Positions 35,172-43,900 of a stretch of DNA of 64,000 nucleotides are shown here, piece by piece; the stretch's first letter is position 1, and the number at the start of each line of letters is the position of its first letter. Where the stretch lies: the NCBI GenBank assembly GCA_964414415.1, contig CAYPWJ010000003.1:55521-119520 (forward strand). The letters are read 5' to 3'. Under the pieces are notes generated by a model, which worked only from the letters and a program-made list of their open reading frames with translations, made no database searches and was not told the DNA's origin. The translations under genes and the position numbers were made by a program. The stretch comes from CAZESS01 sp964414415 (GTDB lineage: Archaea; Thermoplasmatota; E2; UBA202; DSCA01).

Positions 35172-35570
35172 CTACCCCTCTCTTTTTTCTCTTTTTATGT
35201 TGTGGGCCCGCGGCCCTTTCTTTGTCTCCTTGACTTCGAAGCTGAGCCGCTGTCCCTCGCGCGGGCTGAAGTCGAGGTCGTCCCGGTGGAAGAAGACATC
35301 TTCATCGAGTTTTTTTACGCTGAGGAATCCGTAGCTCCGGCCGGTGAACCATTTCTTGACGGTGCCGGTATGCCGCTCCCGGCCCTCCATCGCCAGCCAG
35401 CAGTCCCTGCAGAAAAAATTGCCGCACATCGGGCACTCGTAGACCTGGCCGTCGTAGTCGTACAGCTGCCGGTTGCAGCGGCCGCACCGCATCTCGTCGA
35501 GCAGCTCGTCGGCGCACTCCTGGCAGATGCCCGTATCCGGCTGCAGCAGGTCCCGCACCTTCCGGTTCAT
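35172..35570 (-). CDS. Zinc-ribbon + cold-shock-domain fusion protein
   Basis: 132 aa. The N-terminal ~70 residues carry about ten Cys in CxxC pairs (GICQECADE, RCGRCNRQ, ECPMCGNFFCRDC), a multi-zinc arrangement. The remaining 60 residues form a cold-shock domain (GTVKKWFTGRSYGFLS, EDVFFHRDDL, GPRAHNIK). The start at 35570 is 1 bp after the stop of the dCTP deaminase gene, so the two are co-transcribed and translationally coupled. An RNA- or ssDNA-binding role is likely. The fused zinc part is the uncommon element. Confidence 0.85.
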   Translation of the reverse strand: MNRKVRDLLQPDTGICQECADELLDEMRCGRCNRQLYDYDGQVYECPMCGNFFCRDCWLAMEGRERHTGTVKKWFTGRSYGFLSVKKLDEDVFFHRDDLDFSPREGQRLSFEVKETKKGPRAHNIKREKREG

Positions 35571-35571
35571 G

Positions 35572-36018
35572 CTAATCGAGTGTAATGCTCTGCTGGCCTT
35601 TATATTTTCCCGCGTACCGCTGCCGCGGCGCCGACGCCATCTCCTCGAACACAACCTGGCAGAAGGTGTCCCCCTGCTGGAGCTCGAGTTCCCGGTGGGT
35701 GTTGAAGCACGCCAGCGTCAGGGTGCCCTCGAAGCCGACGTCGACCTTGCCGAACGACGCCATGACGCCGCGGCGTGCATAGCTGGAGCGGATCCAGAGC
35801 TGCGCCGCGTGATGCGGCAGCCGGAGGTACTCGCGGGTGGAGACGGCGAACCACGTCATCGGCGGAATCGTGGCGTGCCGCGTTGTCTCATCGTCGACCA
35901 AGACCTCCTTGATGGAGAGGTCGTAGCCGTTCGGCGTGAGCTGCGCCTCGCTGAACGGCTCGATTGACAGGTCGCCGCGTTTTTGTGCCCCGAGGATGTC
36001 CGCGTCGGAGAGAATCAT
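35572..36018 (-). CDS. dcd: dCTP deaminase
   Basis: 148 aa, shorter than the ~190 of bacterial Dcd but in range for archaeal forms. The N-terminal ILSDADILGA and TPNGYDLSIKEV, then the core WIRSSYARRGVMASFGKVDVGFEG and LTLACFNT, match the dCTP deaminase/dUTPase family. It makes dUMP precursors for dTMP, complementing thymidylate kinase at 1.9 kb. A bifunctional deaminase-dUTPase is possible. The start is at the end of a short spacer shared with the divergent PLP-enzyme gene. Confidence 0.87.
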   Translation of the reverse strand: MILSDADILGAQKRGDLSIEPFSEAQLTPNGYDLSIKEVLVDDETTRHATIPPMTWFAVSTREYLRLPHHAAQLWIRSSYARRGVMASFGKVDVGFEGTLTLACFNTHRELELQQGDTFCQVVFEEMASAPRQRYAGKYKGQQSITLD

Positions 36019-36095
36019 GCCCTGCTATGCCGCAGACGGTTTAAAGTGTTATCCCTCTGCCACAAATGCCATAAAGCGACGGGCGATATGCCATC

Positions 36096-37256
36096 ATGAG
36101 ACGGGAAACCATCTGCGTTGCAGAGGAGACAGATGAACCGTCGCGGCCGGTCAACGTGCCGGCGTATTTCTCCTCGACCTACCATCTCACCGACGAGGCA
36201 TACCGCAGCATTGCCGAAGGCGAGGGACGCCGCAGCTACGTCTACAGCCGCTGGCGCAACCCGACGGTGGCAGCGCTGGAGCACAAGATGGCGCGGCTGG
36301 AGGACGGCGGGAGCGCCGTTGCAACCGCGTCGGGCATGGCTGCCATAGCTGCAGCGATGCTCTCGTTTCTCGACGAGGGCGACGAGCTGGTGACCAGCCG
36401 CGACCTCTACGGCGGGACGTTTTCGTTCATCGAACGGGAGCTCCGCAGCTGCGGCATCGGCATTTGCTACGTCGACTGCACCTCGCCCGACGAGGTCGCC
36501 GCGGCTATCAGCGACGACACCGGCCTGCTCTTCTTCGAGTCCGTCACAAACCCGCTGCTCAGGGTCGTCGACATCCCGGCGGTGGCAGCGGTGGCGCACG
36601 ACCACGACGTGCCGCTCGCTGTCGACGCGACGTTTGCCTCACCGGTTAACCAGCAGCCGCTGTCCCTGGGCGCAGACGTCGTGATACACAGCACGTCGAA
36701 ATACATCGGCGGGCATTCCGACCTCATCGGCGGCATTGTCGTCGGGACGGAGGAGACCTGCGACGGCATCTGGGGGACGATGACCCGACATGGCGGCTGC
36801 CTGGATCCACATGCGGCGTTTCTGCTGCTCAGGAGTCTCAAGACGCTGCATCTCCGGATGCAGGCGCACAACGACAACGCGATGGAGCTCGCCCGCTACC
36901 TCGACGACCACGACGCGGTGGAGAAGGTCTGGTATCCCGGCCTCGAGTCGCATCCGCAGCATGGATTGGCACAGCAGATGCTCCGGGGCTACGGCGGCAT
37001 GATATCGTTCCGCATCGCTGGCGGCGACGAGGACGGCCTCCGGTTCATGCGCAGCCTCGAGGTGGCATCAGAGGCGGCGAGCCTGGGCGGCGTCGAGACC
37101 CTGGTGAGCATGCCGTTCAACACCTCCCACAGTTACCTGTCGGAGGAGGAGCGCGCCGCCGTCGGGATCAAGCCCGGCACCATCCGGCTCTCCGTCGGCG
37201 TCGAACACGTCGACGACCTCATAGCGGACATCGAGAGCGCGCTGGCTGTCATTTAA
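36096..37256 (+). CDS. Cys/Met metabolism PLP enzyme (trans-sulfuration family)
   Basis: 386 aa. The active-site Lys is in IHSTSKYIGGHSD near residue 199; the neighbouring-subunit motif YSRWRNPTVAALE is near 49; SGMAAIAAAMLSF near 79 and VDATFASP near 170 are also family signatures. Candidates are methionine gamma-lyase, cystathionine gamma-synthase or gamma-lyase; the pocket residues cannot be settled by eye. In a peptide-consuming archaeon, a methionine or homocysteine lyase role is reasonable. It is monocistronic. Confidence 0.85.
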   Translation: MRRETICVAEETDEPSRPVNVPAYFSSTYHLTDEAYRSIAEGEGRRSYVYSRWRNPTVAALEHKMARLEDGGSAVATASGMAAIAAAMLSFLDEGDELVTSRDLYGGTFSFIERELRSCGIGICYVDCTSPDEVAAAISDDTGLLFFESVTNPLLRVVDIPAVAAVAHDHDVPLAVDATFASPVNQQPLSLGADVVIHSTSKYIGGHSDLIGGIVVGTEETCDGIWGTMTRHGGCLDPHAAFLLLRSLKTLHLRMQAHNDNAMELARYLDDHDAVEKVWYPGLESHPQHGLAQQMLRGYGGMISFRIAGGDEDGLRFMRSLEVASEAASLGGVETLVSMPFNTSHSYLSEEERAAVGIKPGTIRLSVGVEHVDDLIADIESALAVI

Positions 37257-37322
37257 CAAGAGGTATACTTCCGACGTGAATAGGGATGGTTTCTCCGGTC
37301 AGCCGGGTGTGTCATCCAGGTC

Positions 37323-39158
37323 TTATCCCAGGTTGGCTATCCAGACGTTCCGGGTATAAATAGCTGGGTTATCTCCCTGCACCTTTACCTCGATGGTGTG
37401 GCGTCCCAGCGCCCGTTCGGTCCAGGTCCACTGCCATGGCTCCTCGGTCAGCGTCGCCGTGGTGTCTCCGTCGACCGAGAAGGTAACGGTGTCGGCGCCC
37501 GGTGCCGTTGCGTTGACGGTGATGTCACCGAGTATGACGGGGATGTCCAGGGAAAGCGGCATGACCTTGCGGTCGTTGACGTAGAGGGCGCCCTCCCGCG
37601 GCCGGTCGATGCCGCCGACCGTGAGATGCAGCACGTCCGAGTACCACCACGTTTGCCCCCGGATGGTCTGCCGGCCGTCGGTGCCGTTCACCGTCTCGCG
37701 GTAGGAGGCGTTGGTGCGTTCCTGGATCAGCCGGAGGTAGGGCTCGCCGCCGTAGACGTCGGGAGCGAGGGTGTCGTCGTACACCTGGTCGACCTGTGCC
37801 CTGGCGACGACGTAGAGGTCCGTTGCATCTTCGGGCACCTCGATGGTGTCCTCCCAGGTGACGCCGCTGGTTCTGCCGTTCCGGGCGCCGTCCCAGCCGG
37901 TCCCGCCGCGGTATCTGCCGGCGTAGTCGTCATGGTCCACGCCGGTCTCCATCGGATGCTCGATGACGTCGGGGTTGGTGCTCCACTGCAGCATCGTGTG
38001 GTCGACCGCCATGCTGCCGTTGACCTGCCACTGCAGCGATATCTCGCTGTCGGTGACGCCACCCGGCGGGTGTATCCAGCGGATGTAGGGCTGCGCCAGG
38101 TCTATCTGGTGGAGCATGTACCGCCGGACGCCGACGGCGTAGCCCGGCAGGGTGTCGCCGCCGAGCTTCCACTCCGGCGGGTTTTTCACGACCGACAGCT
38201 CCGGGGAAATCCACATGACGCCCGTGCCGGGGTAGCCGCCGCTGCGCTGCACGAACGACGCCTCGGCGGGATGCCGCGCCACGTTGGAGCCATATGCCCA
38301 GGGCGCCAGGCTGCCCGCCGCCGGGTAGCCGACGGTGTCGGGGATCGTCCCGATGTTGCCCTCGTTGAGGTCACCGCCGTAGTCGCCCATGTAGCTGCCG
38401 AGGCGGAGCGACGCCGCGTCGTAGAAACAAAAGTCAGGCGGTGCATACCAGTACTCCCGGCCGGAGATGGGGCTCGTGGCGTTGACCTGGAGATGCGTCG
38501 ACCCCCACGGATAGAGGAGCATCCGGGCGCCGCCGTGGAAGTCAGTGCCCACGCGGATGGAGTGATTGTTCACGAAGCGCACCAGCGTTTGCCCGGGCAC
38601 GCTGCTCCAGCATTCCGGTGGCCCGCGCCTGCCGGGTCCGTCGTAATCCGCACCCCGGTTGAGATCCCAGCCGTGGCTGTCGGTGCGCTGCAGGTTGTCG
38701 AACCCCCAGGGATTGTGAGACACCTCGATGTATATCTCCCGGTGGTCGAGCAGCCATCGCAGCCATGCGTCGCCTGGCGCCTGGCGCATCAGCCAGTCGG
38801 TGAACCAGTAGGCGGAGACAGTGCCCACGGTTTCGTCGCCGTGGGGGCTGCCGAGGAACAACGCCTCGGGCTTATCCAGGCCGCGGCTCTCGTTGGTAAT
38901 CCTGACGTACCAGCAGTCGTAGCCACCTGCAACGGTGCCGGTGTCGTACAGCTCGTTGGCCTTGAACACCTTGAGATAGCCAGGATGCCGCTCCTCCAGC
39001 TCCTGGTACCAGCCGACGAGCTGGCTGTAGCTGCCGGGTTTCTCGTACAAGGTGACGCTGTCCCGGACCGCGGTGACGGGGTGGAATACAACGGCGATGA
39101 ACAAGAGAACGGCGAGGCAGACTGCCGCTTTGCGTGTAAGCAGGTCCATGGACTGCAT
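37323..39158 (-). CDS. Secreted M14 zinc carboxypeptidase with C-terminal Ig-like module
   Basis: 611 aa. Signal peptide: AAVCLAVLLFIAVVFHPVTA. The M14 domain has zinc ligands in LGSPHGDETVG near residue 105 (HxxE) and His in VGTDFHGGARM near 207; VMWISPELSVV near 316 holds the candidate catalytic Glu. A C-terminal stretch contains Ig-like units, ending in the recurring module IDRPREGALYVNDRKVMP...EPWQWTW. It likely removes C-terminal residues from extracellular peptides. A TATA-like box (cgtttaag) precedes the start; the in-frame ATG at 39149 is an alternative. Confidence 0.9.
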   Translation of the reverse strand: MQSMDLLTRKAAVCLAVLLFIAVVFHPVTAVRDSVTLYEKPGSYSQLVGWYQELEERHPGYLKVFKANELYDTGTVAGGYDCWYVRITNESRGLDKPEALFLGSPHGDETVGTVSAYWFTDWLMRQAPGDAWLRWLLDHREIYIEVSHNPWGFDNLQRTDSHGWDLNRGADYDGPGRRGPPECWSSVPGQTLVRFVNNHSIRVGTDFHGGARMLLYPWGSTHLQVNATSPISGREYWYAPPDFCFYDAASLRLGSYMGDYGGDLNEGNIGTIPDTVGYPAAGSLAPWAYGSNVARHPAEASFVQRSGGYPGTGVMWISPELSVVKNPPEWKLGGDTLPGYAVGVRRYMLHQIDLAQPYIRWIHPPGGVTDSEISLQWQVNGSMAVDHTMLQWSTNPDVIEHPMETGVDHDDYAGRYRGGTGWDGARNGRTSGVTWEDTIEVPEDATDLYVVARAQVDQVYDDTLAPDVYGGEPYLRLIQERTNASYRETVNGTDGRQTIRGQTWWYSDVLHLTVGGIDRPREGALYVNDRKVMPLSLDIPVILGDITVNATAPGADTVTFSVDGDTTATLTEEPWQWTWTERALGRHTIEVKVQGDNPAIYTRNVWIANLG

Positions 39159-39233
39159 TGCGGCGTGGCTCTTAAACGTTGCCCGGCTAAAAGCTTTTTA
39201 AAGGATGAGCGTATACCCATTGCAGGTGATTCA

Positions 39234-39449
39234 GTGGGTAACGTACGTCCGACGTATATCAAGCGAGTCGCGGAGAAGCTGGTAGCCGCGTTTCCAGACA
39301 AACTCTCAGAGGACTTCGAGTCCAACAAGGAGCTCCTCGAGCGCCACACAAACATTGACAGCAAGGTCATGCGAAACCGTGTCGCCGGCTACATCTCCAC
39401 CATGATGGAACAACGACAGCGGCACCATGAGATCCAGCCCGAAGCTTGA
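39234..39449 (+). CDS. rps17e: Small ribosomal subunit protein eS17
   Basis: 71 aa, typical for archaeal eS17: GNVRPTYIKRVAEKLV, DFESNKELLERHTNI, SKVMRNRVAGYIS. It starts with GTG at 39234, chosen because GGTGAT lies 4 nt before it and homologues begin MGNVRP. The TATA-like box (ctttttaaag) is at 39192-39203. Its end overlaps ribB by 23 bp, so a ribosomal protein and riboflavin genes share one message. Confidence 0.93.
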   Translation: MGNVRPTYIKRVAEKLVAAFPDKLSEDFESNKELLERHTNIDSKVMRNRVAGYISTMMEQRQRHHEIQPEA

Positions 39450-40131
39450 ACGAGCGCTGACGGCGTTGCGCGACGGCGACTTCGTCCTCATCTACGACGC
39501 GAAGGGACGGGAGGAGGAAACCGATTTTATCGTCGCTGCCGAGCACGTCACCCCCGAGCACGTCTACCGGATGCGGCGTGACGGCGGCGGCCTCATCTTT
39601 CTGATGCTGCATCACGACATAGCGGCGAAGCTCGGGCTGCCGTTCCTGGCCGATGTCCTCGCCATGGGAGCCGACCGGTGGCCGGCGCTGGCGGCGCTCT
39701 CCCCGGACGACATCCCCTATGACACGAAGTCGTCGTTCTCGGTTCCGGTCAACCACCGGGAGACGTTCACTGGCATCACCGACAATGACAGGGCGCTGAC
39801 CATCAGCGAGATGGCGACGCTGGCCGCCGACGTTGCCGGCATGGACGAGGGCGAGGCACGAGGGGTGTTCGGCGAGCGGTTCAGGGCACCCGGGCACGTG
39901 GCGGTGTGCCGCGCCGCCGCCGGGCTGCTCATGGAGCGACGCGGCCACACGGAGCTGTCCGTCGCGCTTGGAGAGATGGCCGACGTTGTCCCGGTCATGG
40001 CGGGCTGCGAGATGATGGACCGCGGGGAGGCGCTGTCCAAGACGGACGCGATGGCGTACGCCGACGAGCACGGCATGGTGTTCCTGGAGGGACAGGACAT
40101 CGTGGAGGCATGGGAACAATGGTACGAGTGA
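39427..40131 (+). CDS. ribB: 3,4-dihydroxy-2-butanone-4-phosphate synthase
   Basis: 234 aa. The substrate/metal region is FVLIYDAKGREEETDFI near residue 19, with the acidic EEE stretch; RRDGGGLIFLML near 50, VNHRETFTGITDNDRA near 108 and RAPGHVAVCRAA near 152 are also family hallmarks (ribulose-5-phosphate to DHBP, for riboflavin). The C-terminal GCEMMDRGEALSKTDA is typical of archaeal RibB. It overlaps eS17 upstream and ribL downstream (13 bp), an operon arrangement. Confidence 0.94.
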   Translation: MRSSPKLERALTALRDGDFVLIYDAKGREEETDFIVAAEHVTPEHVYRMRRDGGGLIFLMLHHDIAAKLGLPFLADVLAMGADRWPALAALSPDDIPYDTKSSFSVPVNHRETFTGITDNDRALTISEMATLAADVAGMDEGEARGVFGERFRAPGHVAVCRAAAGLLMERRGHTELSVALGEMADVVPVMAGCEMMDRGEALSKTDAMAYADEHGMVFLEGQDIVEAWEQWYE

Positions 40132-40565
40132 TGGCATCAGGCGTCTTCGATCTGCTGCACATCGGCCATCTCCATTATCTGCGGGAGGCCCGCAGCATGG
40201 GCGACGAGCTCGTCGTCGTCATCGCCACGGACGAGACAGTTCGGGAGCGGAAGCACTCGCCGATTATGCCTGCAGCGATGCGCCGCGAGCTGGTGGCGGC
40301 GTTGAAGCCGGTCGACCTTGCCGTCGTCGGGCACCCCGATGACCCGTTCCGCGTCGTCGAGCGACTGCAGCCCGGCGTCATCGCGCTGGGCTACGACCAG
40401 GAGGTCGAGGGCCTCAAGCGGGAGCTCCGGGAGCGCGGCATCAATGTCGAGGTGCGCCGGTGCACCCGCTACCAGGAATACGACCTCAACGGCACACGCA
40501 AGATCATCGGCCGCATCGAGGAGAAACTCGAAAAGAACGAGCTCTACCTGGGCGACGAGAAATAG
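40119..40565 (+). CDS. ribL: Archaeal FAD synthetase RibL
   Basis: 148 aa nucleotidyltransferase: SGVFDLLHIGHLHYLREAR with the HxGH motif near residue 16, DELVVVIATDETVRERK near 30, and ALGYDQEV near 92. Archaeal RibL makes FAD from FMN and CTP/ATP. The ATG at 40119 overlaps ribB by 13 bp. It closes the upstream part of the riboflavin/FAD group; the next riboflavin gene, ribC, lies beyond the restriction-modification gene. A T-run follows. Confidence 0.93.
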   Translation: MVRVMASGVFDLLHIGHLHYLREARSMGDELVVVIATDETVRERKHSPIMPAAMRRELVAALKPVDLAVVGHPDDPFRVVERLQPGVIALGYDQEVEGLKRELRERGINVEVRRCTRYQEYDLNGTRKIIGRIEEKLEKNELYLGDEK

Positions 40566-40571
40566 CCCGTT

Positions 40572-40591
40572 TTGCACCCTGTTTTTTTTTT
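40572..40591 (+). terminator. Poly-T terminator after ribL
   Basis: Directly after the ribL stop a run of ten T lies at 40582-40591. Archaeal termination needs only a T-rich run, so this probably ends the eS17-ribB-ribL message and separates it from the tRNA-like/RM segment. Confidence 0.55.
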
Positions 40592-40690
40592 CCAGTGGCG
40601 CTCTGCCGCGACCGCCTTCGACACGTTTAAAAACAGAGATATCCTTTGATTGCTGGCGAGCAACACAGAGAGGGAATAAAAAAATATAAT

Positions 40691-40767
40691 GTGGCAGAGC
40701 GCCACATCAGACACCTGCCTGACAGGCAGATGAGGCTCGCCTAGTGTATCAACATCTACGCCGTACG
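40691..40767 (+). repeat. Degenerate tRNA-Leu-like unit, copy 1
   Basis: It shares three blocks, in order, with the copy at 40788-40869: GTGGCAGAGCG, GCTCGCCTAGT (44 bp later, against 42 in copy 2), and a T-arm-like tail ending CCGTACG. About 10 bp of the T arm are missing and the anticodon region is a simple hairpin CTGCCT-GAC-AGGCAG. The 5' end GTGGC-AGAGC-GCCAC folds on itself. No functional tRNA is likely. The 13-bp inverse of its 5' end recurs at 40595-40607. Confidence 0.5.
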
Positions 40768-40781
40768 TTTTGAAACACGCT

Positions 40782-40883
40782 GCAGGGGTGGCAGAGCGGC
40801 TGAACGCGCCTGCCCGAGGAGTAGGTGGCGCTCGCCTAGTCCCTCGAGGGTTCAAATCCCCCCGTAACGAGCCACCTGTTTTT
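40782..40883 (+). pseudogene. tRNA-Leu(GAG)-like sequence, copy 2
   Basis: It has the class II tRNA layout: TGGCAGAGCGGCTGAACGC as D arm, anticodon stem CCTGC/GTAGG with loop CCGAGGA (anticodon GAG, Leu), variable arm GGCGCTCGCC and T loop TTCAAAT. Problems: position 33 is C, the T stem is mismatched, and the acceptor GCAGGGG does not pair with the 3' side beyond GGGG/CCCC. Outer sequences CAGGGGTGGC and GCCACCTG can pair instead, followed by a T-run at 40877-40882. It is a decayed tRNA gene or a tRNA-derived RNA next to the RM gene. Confidence 0.5.
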
Positions 40884-40948
40884 TGATGCCATCGAATCAG
40901 GGCGAGACGAAACCACATCACTTATGTAGCGAAAATGTATAGCTTGAT

Positions 40949-43900
40949 GTGGCCGAGCTAGATTCGACGCGGGATGCAGGCGAGTACATGCAGGGTGAGC
41001 TTTTCTCGGAGCATTATATAGCAGACAGACTGCGGGACAGCCAGCGGTTCATCGACATGACTGGCAAGGCGGACGAGGCCTTCCGCATCGTCAGCCACAT
41101 CTATGAACAGAAAAAAGACATCCTGGAGCGTCTCGACGAACACTCGCTGGAGGACGACTTCCTGAAACCGGTGCTCGCGGCGCTGGAGCACGTCACCGAC
41201 GTCCAGCCGCCGTATCTTTCACATAAAGGGATGGAGGACATCCCCGACTATGCGTTGTTCAACGACGAGGGAGAGAAACAGACAGCGCAGCGCAAGAAAG
41301 ACGTCGACAGCGACACCTATTTCGACGTCTCCATCGGGCTGATAGAGGCAAAGCGATGGGATAAAAACCTCGACAGGGGACGCAGGCGGACGCCGTCGGT
41401 CCAGATAAAACGCTACCTGCGGATGACAACCGTGAAATGGGGCATCCTGACCAACGGCAGGAAATGGCGGCTGTACTGCAAGGAGAGCCCGTTTTCCTCC
41501 AACGTGTTCCTCGAGTTCGACCTTCAGCGGATGCTGGAGCACGACAGGGCAGCGATGTTTCGGCTGTTCTATGCGTTCTTTTCACACGACGCCTTCAGAC
41601 GTGTCGACGGCCGGTCGTTCCTCGACGCCGTCTATGAGAAAAACATCCGGTTCGCCCGGGAGGTCGAGGACGACCTGGAGCGGAACGTCTATGAGGCGCT
41701 GCGCGTCCTCGTCGAGGGGTTCCTGCGCTTTGAGCCCAACGGGCTCGACAGGGGCGACGTGGAGGACATCCACGACAGCTGCCTCATCCTGCTCTACCGG
41801 CTGCTGTTTCTGTTCTATGCGGAGTCGAAGGACCTCATCCAGTTTTCGTCTCATTACCGGAAGTATTCACTCATCCATCTGAGCGAGAAAATCGCTGCGG
41901 ACATGGATGAATACGCGCCGCTCGTCGACGACTACTGGCAGACGCTGCAGCGGACGTTCGCCATCATCAACCGCGGCAGCGAAGAAGTGGTCGGTGAGGC
42001 AGGGATTCCGCCCTACAACGGCGGGTTGTTCGACCCAGACCGGCATCCGTTCCTGGAGCGGTACAGCATCAGCGACAACTACCTCAAGATGGCGGTAGAG
42101 CTGCTCGCCAGGCGGCAGACGGACACCGGCCGTCAATGGGTGGACTACAAGACCCTGCAGATCCGGCATCTCGGCTCCATCTACGAGAAGCTGCTGGAGT
42201 ACAAGGTCCGGGTGGCGGAGACCGACCTCGCGGTGGACGACGGCGAGTACCATGCAGCCGAGGAGGACGAAGACGCCGTGGTCGAGGAGGGCGAGCTCTA
42301 CCTGGTAACTGACAAGGGCGAGCGGAAGGCCACCGGCAGCTACTATACGCCGGACTACGTCGTCGAGTACATCGTCGAAAACACGGTCGGTGAGCTCATC
42401 GACGAGCGGACCGGGCAGGCTCGCCAAGACGGTGAAAGCGAGGCGGACGCCATCCTTGATATCACGGTGCTCGACCCGGCGATGGGCAGCGGCCATTTCC
42501 TGGTCGGCGCGGTCGAGTACATGGCCGACGAGCTCGTCGAGGCGGTCAACCGCGACATCGAAAACGAGGTATGGGACGAGGGCGACAGAGACCACGACTG
42601 GGCGAAACGCGCCGTCGTCAGCCACTGCATATACGGCGTCGACGTGAACCCGCTGGCGGTCGAGCTGGCGAAGCTCTCGCTGTGGCTCACCACGCTCAGC
42701 AAGGGCAAACCGTTGAGCTTCCTCGACCACCGATTGAAATGCGGCAACAGCCTGATAGGCGAACGCCTGGAGGACCTGCCGGTGCTGCCGGGCGACGAAC
42801 GCACGCAGGATAGAAAGATCCACACGCCGTTCATCGACAAGCTGGCGGACCAGGCAGCCGAGATAGAGGACATCCCCGACGACTCACTCTCAGACATCAA
42901 GCGAAAAGAACAGCTCTACCGGCAGCTGAGGGACTCCGACGCCTACAAACGCATCAAGACACTGGCTGATGCACGCACCGCGATATATTTCGGCGTCGGC
43001 GACGACCACCCCGAGCTGAAGGACCGGTACAAGAACCTCGCCTGGGAGGCCCTGATGGGTGACGCGTCGAAATGGGAGGACAAAAGCAGGGCGAGCTGGG
43101 TGAGGGAGGGCCGTGAGATGGCGCGTCGGCAGCGGTTCTTCCACTGGGAACTCGAGTTCCCCGATGTCTTCTTCGGCGACGGAGAAACCGGCGATAACCG
43201 GAAGACAGACAGCAACAGCACCGGCGGCTTCGACGCCGTCATCGGCAACCCGCCATACGTCCGGCAGGAACAGCTCGGGAAGAACAAGGAATATCTCAGC
43301 GAGAGTTATTCCTCCTATCACGGAATGGCTGACCTTTACGTTTATTTCTTTGAGAAGGGACATGAGCTGCTCAAAAGAAACGGGTTGTTTGGATATATTT
43401 CTTCAAATAAATTCATTCAGGCTGGATATGGCAAAAATCTTCGCTCGTTTTTGACCAACGGTATTTTTGTTAAAGAAATCGTTGACTTCGGCGAGCTTCC
43501 TGTTTTCCCAGAGGCGGCCACTTTTCCGGCCATTTTCATAACAGAAAAATCTGGTAGAGAGGAGAGACCTACCACTTATACAAAGGTAAAATCCTTAGAT
43601 TTCGTATCCCTTGAACAATTAGTTGATGATGCGTCTGATTCCTTGTTGCCTTCATGTTTCCAGGGAGATACATGGAACCTTGTTTCTGAACGCGAAATTA
43701 GAATCGTACAAAAAATGGACAGAAAAGGTGTTCCACTGGAGCAGTATGTCGACGGAAACATTGAATATGGCATTAAGACTGGATTAAATGATGTATTCGT
43801 TATCGACAGAACTCTAAAGGATGACATAGTTTCGAGAGACCCGGCAAGCTCAGAAATCATAAAACCTGCCCTAGCTGGCGACGATATCAGAAGGTATAAA

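Noticed and set aside
37398..39449. 683-aa plus-strand frame ending in eS17
   Set aside because: Only the last 72 codons (39234 on) are real (eS17); the rest is antisense to the M14 carboxypeptidase gene.
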